Assembly: GCF_947172395.1 (NCBI RefSeq)
Contig: NC_069086.1
Coordinates: forward strand, 7,596,501-7,660,500
Direction of reading: 5' to 3'
Source of the DNA: Bicyclus anynana
Taxonomy: Eukaryota; Arthropoda; Insecta; Lepidoptera; Nymphalidae
Length of the DNA stretch: 64,000 nt
In this document: piece after piece, positions 58,330 through 64,000 of the stretch
How the letters are laid out: every line of letters starts with the position of its first letter
How positions within the stretch are numbered: position 1 is the first letter of the stretch
The notes under the pieces: model-generated
Told to the model about the DNA's origin: nothing
Databases searched by the model: none
What the model saw: the letters and a program-made list of their open reading frames with translations, nothing else
Program-made: the position numbers and the translations under genes

Positions 58330-58679
58330 TAATATTACTTATACTTAATCTATACTTATAATTTTAGTTAAGCGCTACAAGTATTTTTTAATAATCTTAC
58401 CACACTTATGATTAGTACGAATGGAAAAAAATATTTCCTTTTTTAATGCAACATGGCGAGGTTCTTTATTTTTTACTTAAGTGGGTTTAGTAGGTCTGTA
58501 AAATTCATTTTTTCACAAATCCCGCGGGAACTTGTGAAGTATCTTCCAGTGAAAGTCCCACCAAAATTGGTTTTAACGTTCCAGAAATAAGCTCTAACAG
58601 ATAAACAGACAAACATGAAAATAAAGCATAACACCTAATAAGTAGTAAAAGTTTGTGCCCTACATCCTAACAAAATAAT

Positions 58680-58870
58680 GTAACATCGATATCTCATTAT
58701 CAGAATTCGTTCGGACAACGTCTACTAGCGGTTTTGTATATAAATAGGTCTGGCAATTCGGCATTGACCTGCTGTCAACGATAGAAGTGGGTTAGGGGCG
58801 CGTCGGTAACGTCGGTGAGCATTACGATATCCTTACGTCCACAAAAAACAAGCGTCGTCTTTGCTTAAAT
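58680..58870 (+). promoter_or_regulatory. possible TATA promoter block
   Basis: TATATAAATAGG at about 58737, then a GC-richer unique stretch with GGGGCGCGTCGGTAAC and a GTGAGC donor-like site near 58817. No coding sequence can be tied to it, so this is tentative. Confidence 0.2.
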
Positions 58871-58888
58871 AGTTTTTATATAATTGGA

Positions 58889-58922
58889 CGCAGAGGTCAT
58901 ATCCACTGGGTTATCACGGCTC
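58889..58922 (-). mobile_element. SINE A head fragment
   Basis: GCAGAGGTCATATCCACTGG then GTTATCACGGCTCC, the reverse of the SINE A head only. Confidence 0.7.
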
Positions 58923-59114
58923 CTAATACCACTACCTACTACTAATATCGGGAATGTAGTTGCCGCAGTATCAGTCGTATCAATGTTAAGAAGCCCTCAG
59001 ACTACAGACTACAGAGAATCCACAATCTCACTGAATCTGGTGCTTGCCCGGAAAAAAAACATAAAACTGCCTAATGCCTATAGAGTTTCACAGAAAAGAG
59101 AAAATTAAAAAAAA

Positions 59115-59990
59115 GCAATCTCTTTTTTCCCGGGCTTAGGTTGTCATGCTGTTTATTTTAAGCAAGCATTTTTGTTTTTTAACATAAACATAACATAAAT
59201 ATACTTTGTTTGCACACCACAAAGACAAAAACAAGTGAAATAAAAAACAAATTAGGAAGAGATCAGCATACAAAAGGCGGCCTTATCGCTAATTAGCGAT
59301 TTCTTCCAGGCAACCCTCGGTTTAGGAAAACTTAAGGACATCAGCAGGTGGCGTAAAACAAAAATAACCATAATATTAGTAATACACATACATACAAATA
59401 ATTTACATCCTAATACATAATCAATATTACACAAATACCCACAATAATGAATACAATACATATTAAAATATACTAAAAATACATTATATTGAAGATTATC
59501 GCTGGACATACATAAAAAAAAAAAAAACATACATACAGCTGAACGTAGAACCTCCTCCTTTTTGGAAGTCGGTTAAAAAATAATATATACAGATCGTCTT
59601 TACTGCACCAGATAATGAGTGTTTACGGCAATTTTAAAAATGTCCAGTGTCTTTGATTGCCGTATGTTTAAAGGGAGAGCATTCCATAACTTAACGGCTT
59701 GCACAACGAAAGAATGTTTATAAAATTTCGTCTTATGCACGGGTAAACATAGAGTTAGTAATCGACACTGTCTCAGTTCAGACTGCTCTCCCTGAAACGT
59801 AAATTTCTCCTTCAGATACACAGGAGATTTTGGATTAAACAACACACAGTACAAAAGTGAAAGTACATGCAGATCCCGGCGACGACGAATAGGGAGCCAC
59901 TTGAGCTTCTCACGGAATCCAGAAATATGGTCATATTTGCGTAGGCTAAATATGAACCGAATAGCAAGATTTTTTTTATGTTAGAAATGT
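59115..59990 (-). mobile_element. non-LTR retrotransposon 3' end (family L2) with RT C-terminus
   Basis: The minus-strand frame includes YDHISGFREKLKWLPIRRRR (frame open above 59854), SPVYLKEKF, AVKLWNALPLNIRQ and IFKIAVNTHYL, the usual C-terminal region of non-LTR reverse transcriptases. The 3'UTR at lower coordinates matches 52855-53022. It is 5'-truncated near 59990. Confidence 0.85.
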
Positions 59991-60059
59991 GGTAAATATT
60001 TTTTGGAGCCTCTAACTATTTTTGATATAAGGCCCCTCCGAGGGACGCTATGCCACTGA

Positions 60060-60599
60060 CTAATATAATGTTGCGATGTATAAACTATTTGGTTAACTAA
60101 ACAAGTAGATATGTACATTATCTATACGATATATTGTACAGATAATATAATACATAGAGACATAAAAGCAAATATACTGAACATTGCTTTCCTTAACTAA
60201 ACCTGTATTGTTGCCAACTTTAAATGAAAACTCAAAGACTTTCGTCATAAACCCGAGGAATGTTTGCTAGAGCGAATTACTTCGTCGTTTATGCCAACAA
60301 ATTTATAAATAATGTGCATTTTCAAGTACTATGGGAATTGAAAATAGCTTTCCCATGGCGAAAACTAAATACATGAGAAACTAATTTCTTCGATTAGCAT
60401 ATAAGGCACAGTCTTCTAAAAGTACTTAGAGCGCCTTTAATCTAGGTTTTATATGTCAGGATGTATAAACTAATTTTATGATGCAAGAATACAATTATAA
60501 AATATTCCAAAGTTAAAACGTGTTAAGATCAAGACAATGTTTGGTAAAACCACAGATTAAAGAATAATAGGCAGATAGAACGGACGGAATACGGCCGTG
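60060..60599. other. stretch without a recognisable gene
   Basis: AT-rich; a hAT-like terminus (ACGCTATGCCACTG) ends at about 60058. Nothing else supported. Confidence 0.4.
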
Positions 60600-60965
60600 A
60601 TGCTGCCATTCCAAATAGAAATTCTAAAAGTAATACATTATCAAGTTAGTACGACACTAAGAGTCGCGTCAGTTATTTTCAATATTATTCAAGAAAAATG
60701 GCGTCTTATGTTTTTAAATATTTTAAAAACTGTTCACAAAAACGAAAAAAAATAAGGTGGAGTATTTATTTATAGGTTTGATTAATTATTATTAGTTTAA
60801 TATGATATCAATTTACGTAATTGTTATTAGTGTTAAATCTTGAAATACAAGTTATGAAAAAAGTTTGATAAGCGGATGTCAAGGAGACGCATGACGTTTG
60901 TTTTTATTCGGCCTCATCGCGCTGCTTGTAAATACTAATTCTGTATCATTCTTTATTCTGTGGGT
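60600..60965 (+). repeat. interspersed repeat E, copy 3 (uninterrupted)
   Basis: Matches copies 1 and 2, continuous across the Helitron site of copy 1 (TTATTCAAGAAAAATGGCG near 60693). Confidence 0.75.
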
Positions 60966-61060
60966 AAAACAAAACCTCGTATACCTCAAGCATTGTAGAT
61001 CAGCGAAATTATGGCGGACGAAGTCACGGATCTCCTCAAGTTTCTATAATTTGAAAAATA

Positions 61061-61402
61061 ATGATTTTAAACTTATTTCGTGGTTGTTCATTATGAATGT
61101 TATGAATGTTGTTTCGCGGCTCCCTCTTGGTTTGCACAATTCTACCACCGGGTGGTAGAATTGTGCAAATACGCATAATCACAAAAGCGATGTCGTGAGT
61201 GTGGTTTGCCTAAACAGCCAAAAACGCGAGGTTGTTGAAAAAAGAAAAAGAACAAGAAAGAGGGTAGATCGATTCTGCCCCTAACAGCTGACTTCACTTC
61301 TCATCTCGCAACTTCAGTCCCGTCGTGACCACGATCCATGCAACATGCAACAATAAAAATCTCGTCGTTTTATCGTGGTATGTACCCGTTTAAATAACAT
61401 TC
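61061..61402. mobile_element. short Penelope terminal-repeat copy, 342 bp, with nested palindrome
   Basis: ATGATTTTAAACTTATTTCG at the left as in the copies at 12743 and 42037, and GTACCCGTTTAAATAACATT at the right. Flanks ATTTGAAAAATA (61049-61060) and ATTTGCAAGATA (61403-61414) are a 12-bp duplication with two differences. Confidence 0.8.
61131..61169. repeat. perfect 19-bp palindrome with 1-nt centre
   Basis: 61131-61149 and 61151-61169 are exact reverse complements around G61150 (CTACCACC-G-GGTGGTAG core). It replaces part of the Penelope terminal repeat present in the other copies. Confidence 0.9.
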
Positions 61403-61815
61403 ATTTGCAAGATAGGCTGCAAAGCTTGTTATACCAGAATATATAAAACTGAAGTTGAGCATAAGCGGGATTTTTCATTAATAGTTGTTGTCCATTGAGA
61501 AATAAATATTCGTTTTGAAAGGTTGTCGAGAAGACGAAACTTTAAACACCTATTCGATTCGAGATTTCAGTAAAATAATGTATATTTGATCCTTCCTTTA
61601 TAACATTCAAATATGATCGAGAGAAGTTACTCCATCGTTTTATGAACATTATACTTTTAAATGCCTTCGCGTCTGATATGAGTACCCATTTATGTAGATT
61701 TTTGGTACCTACGTGCCTAGTTTATCATTTTCGTTGTTCAATTTTAAAATAAGCGTTTTTATCTTGATATTTTTTCAGTTACAATTGTATGTTTTAAATA
61801 CATAATTATTATAAA

Positions 61816-61980
61816 CTAGGAATACGGGGATAATATATATAGCCTATAGCCTTCCTCGATAAATGGGCTATCTAACACTGAAAGAATTTTTCAAATCGGA
61901 CCAGTAGTTCCTGAGATTTGCGCGTTCAATCAAACGAACAAACAAACTCTTCAACTTTATGTACTAGTATAGAGTATAGA
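61816..61980 (-). mobile_element. short Helitron, 3' terminus eroded
   Basis: Body AATACGGGGATAATATAT and TTCCTCGATAAATGGGCTAT; right end TATAGAGTATAGA before T. The GC-rich 3' hairpin is missing. Confidence 0.65.
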
Positions 61981-62844
61981 TGACATTATTTTTCAAATGG
62001 TCTTAAATTGTTCATTATCGTTCTACTAGATTGAAAAAAATTATTACATATTTTTTCGAAACGTGATTTCATGAAAATTTTAGTTTTTAAATATGTATTT
62101 GACAATATGAATCAAAATGGCTGTCGGCCATGACAGTTTATATTTCAACTGTTTCATGACGTCACTATAATAAATCCCTTACAAACGGAGTGTTTGACAA
62201 AAATATTAGCTTACAATTAGTTTGAAGTTTAGTACACCAAGTGACGTCACAAAATGGACGAGTACGTATATACGAGTACTGGAATTAAAAACAAAGTATA
62301 GTTTTTACATTTCCTGATCACACAACTCGACATTATAAACAATATTTATATATTAATTCTTTAAATAACTTCCGTTGTTCACTATTCGACTCAATGAAAT
62401 TAAGACAATTAGCCGCTTTTGTTCGCCTCAGTTTAGACGCGCTAGTGACATATCTCTATTATTATAAAATGTTTGTTTAGGTATAACATCTTTTAGTTCA
62501 TTACATCACGTGCGTGAAACAGCGTGTGTTGTAGACGGTTTCAGCAATAAAATACTCAATAGCAATAAGTAGAGGCTTTTGAGGTCACACGTTTAGTGAT
62601 ACGGCAAATTTCTATAAAGATCTATTTCCCTGTCTTGCCGAGGCTGAATGGGTTTGGACACGCAACTCGGCGTTATTTATTTTTATACACCCTCCACCCT
62701 CGCGCTTTCCGGTGCCTATGCGGGATTGATTGTATTATTATTCTAAGTCAGATTCGGGGAAGCTATTTTTAAACCGAGCAATATGTCAATGAAAACGCTT
62801 TTACAGATAATAAACACATGCCAATTAACCGTTTAAGAAGAAAC
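61981..62844. other. stretch without a recognisable gene
   Basis: AT-rich apart from a GC-richer patch at about 62640-62760. No gene or shared repeat identified. Confidence 0.45.
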
Positions 62845-63012
62845 GTGATAGCCCAGTGTATCTGCCCATCTGCCTTTGATTCCGGAGGGTGTAAGTTCGA
62901 TTTCGGTCGGGGCATGCACTTACAACTTTTTTGTTGTTGTTGTGTTCATTTTAAAAAATAAATATCACGTATCTCAAACAGTGAAAGAAAAACATCGTGA
63001 GGAAACCTGCAT
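62845..63012 (+). mobile_element. SINE A, 3'-truncated
   Basis: ACGTGATAGCCCAGTGTATC head to AACATCGTGAGGAAACCTGC. Confidence 0.85.
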
Positions 63013-63120
63013 AAGCACGGAGTTTGTTTTCTTATTTATTATGTTTAGATATCAGAATTCCATTAAAACTATACGTCATTAGGAATATACCTTTGCAGGA
63101 AGTTGTAGTAATATAATTAA

Positions 63121-63359
63121 CTAGCGGAAGTCCGAGACTTCGTCTGCTTGGAATTCATTTTTTCACAAATTCCACGGGAACCATAATTTTTTCCAGGATA
63201 AAAAGTAGCCTATGTGTTAATGCCGAGTAAAATCTACTTCCATTCCTAATTTCAGCCAAATGGCTTCAGTATCCGCAACGTAATGGAGGAACTGAAGATA
63301 CATACAATACACACTCACACAAACTTCATAATATTATCGCCTTTATAATATTAGTGTGA
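63121..63359 (-). mobile_element. non-autonomous Helitron, 239 bp
   Basis: CTAGCGGAAGTCCGAGACTT after A to TTATAATATTAGTGTGA before T; same subfamily as 16618-16838. Confidence 0.8.
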
Positions 63360-63794
63360 TAACGCAATAATTTGACATACAGACACTGTATTACATGCTG
63401 TCGCAGAAGTTTGTAGGTCAAACCTCCCTCACGACGCGTATTTTGGACTAGAGCGCGGAATTTTTCCGTGTCATGGGGCGTCAACCGGAAGGCACAGCTT
63501 GTTCGACCAGCGGTTAGTTCATTATCAACGGAATATAAACTTAAATAGCGGAGGGAATAAAATGAATGTTACTTTTTGGATCGAAATACTTTTATGCGGC
63601 TTAAAAGTGAACTGGCAAAAAACGTCACGTAAAGTTAATGCTTCAAACAAAGCACTAGGTTAGCAGAAAATATTTATAACAAAACTTGTTAAGGACAATT
63701 TGTATATTTTCTCTATTCAATTTGAAATAATTAGAAAATTTGAATAGTATGAAGTTTTATAGGCCATAGTGATAATTTTTAATGGGTAAACATT

Positions 63795-63965
63795 AGTCAT
63801 CACAACGCGCACTGTTCAAGGACTTTTGTCTTGAGGCCCTGAGGAATTTCGGACGAACAGATATCGTGAAGTTCCCCGAATGCTGTCCAGCCGAGTTGGA
63901 TGTTTGAAAGTCCTACAAAAGGTCTATGTCATGTAGTGGGCGTCCCTCTGCTGATAACGATGAAA
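63795..63965 (+). mobile_element. non-LTR retrotransposon 3' fragment (L1), decayed
   Basis: CCTACAAAAGGTCTATGTCA and TGGGCGTCCCTCTGCTGATA resemble the L1 3' end in forward orientation. Confidence 0.5.
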
Positions 63966-63981
63966 CATTTTACTATCACAA

Positions 63982-64000
63982 TCACATTAGTATTATAAAG
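63982..64000 (+). mobile_element. start of a Helitron cut by the window edge
   Basis: TCACATTAGTATTATAAAG after A, the standard 5' end of the family; the rest lies outside. Confidence 0.6.

Noticed and set aside
1..64000. CRISPR array, bacterial operons or riboswitches
   Set aside because: Spliced genes, SINEs and LINEs show a eukaryotic nuclear genome; no spacer-repeat pattern is present.

Overview
This is an AT-rich animal nuclear window, almost certainly from a moth or butterfly (Lepidoptera). Three things point there: an intronless-CDS gene resembling the Lepidoptera-specific ommochrome-binding proteins; tRNA-derived SINEs and short Helitron-like elements of the kind that litter lepidopteran genomes; and spliced genes with GTAAGT donors and repeat-filled introns. 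Species cannot be named from the sequence.

Genes are few. (1) Bases 1931-5412, plus strand: a complete five-exon gene for a 261-residue four-pass membrane protein with a claudin-type W / GLW-C / C first loop. (2) Bases 12083-17032, minus strand: three phase-compatible exons from the middle of a PfkB-type sugar kinase, most like pseudouridine kinase; both ends of the protein are unaccounted for. (3) Bases 31440-31789, plus strand: a GC-rich block ending in a good splice donor, probably promoter plus first exon of a gene whose other exons I could not place. (4) Bases 42673-43770, plus strand: a complete ommochrome-binding-protein-like gene with TATA box, 5'UTR intron, signal peptide and AATAAA. 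(5) Bases 50730-50889, plus strand: a likely terminal exon for a small cysteine-rich secreted peptide, followed by AATAAA.

Most of the rest is mobile DNA: SINEs of at least four tRNA-derived families (called A-D here), 3' ends of at least three non-LTR retrotransposon families, Penelope-like elements (one with GIY-YIG endonuclease and two short terminal-repeat copies), about 20 non-autonomous Helitrons (5'-TC...CTAG-3', between A and T), hAT-type MITEs with 8-bp duplications, CCCTACCCCTA minisatellites carried inside Helitrons, a ~180-bp tandem array, and several long hairpins. Several insertions are dated relative to one another by target-site duplications or by comparison with uninterrupted copies elsewhere in the window.

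The most interesting spot is 12730-14321: a Penelope-like element went into the exon/intron junction of the kinase gene, and its 13-bp target duplication copied the splice donor. Coordinates were counted by hand and may be off by a base or two at repeat edges; those of the coding exons were checked by reading frame.
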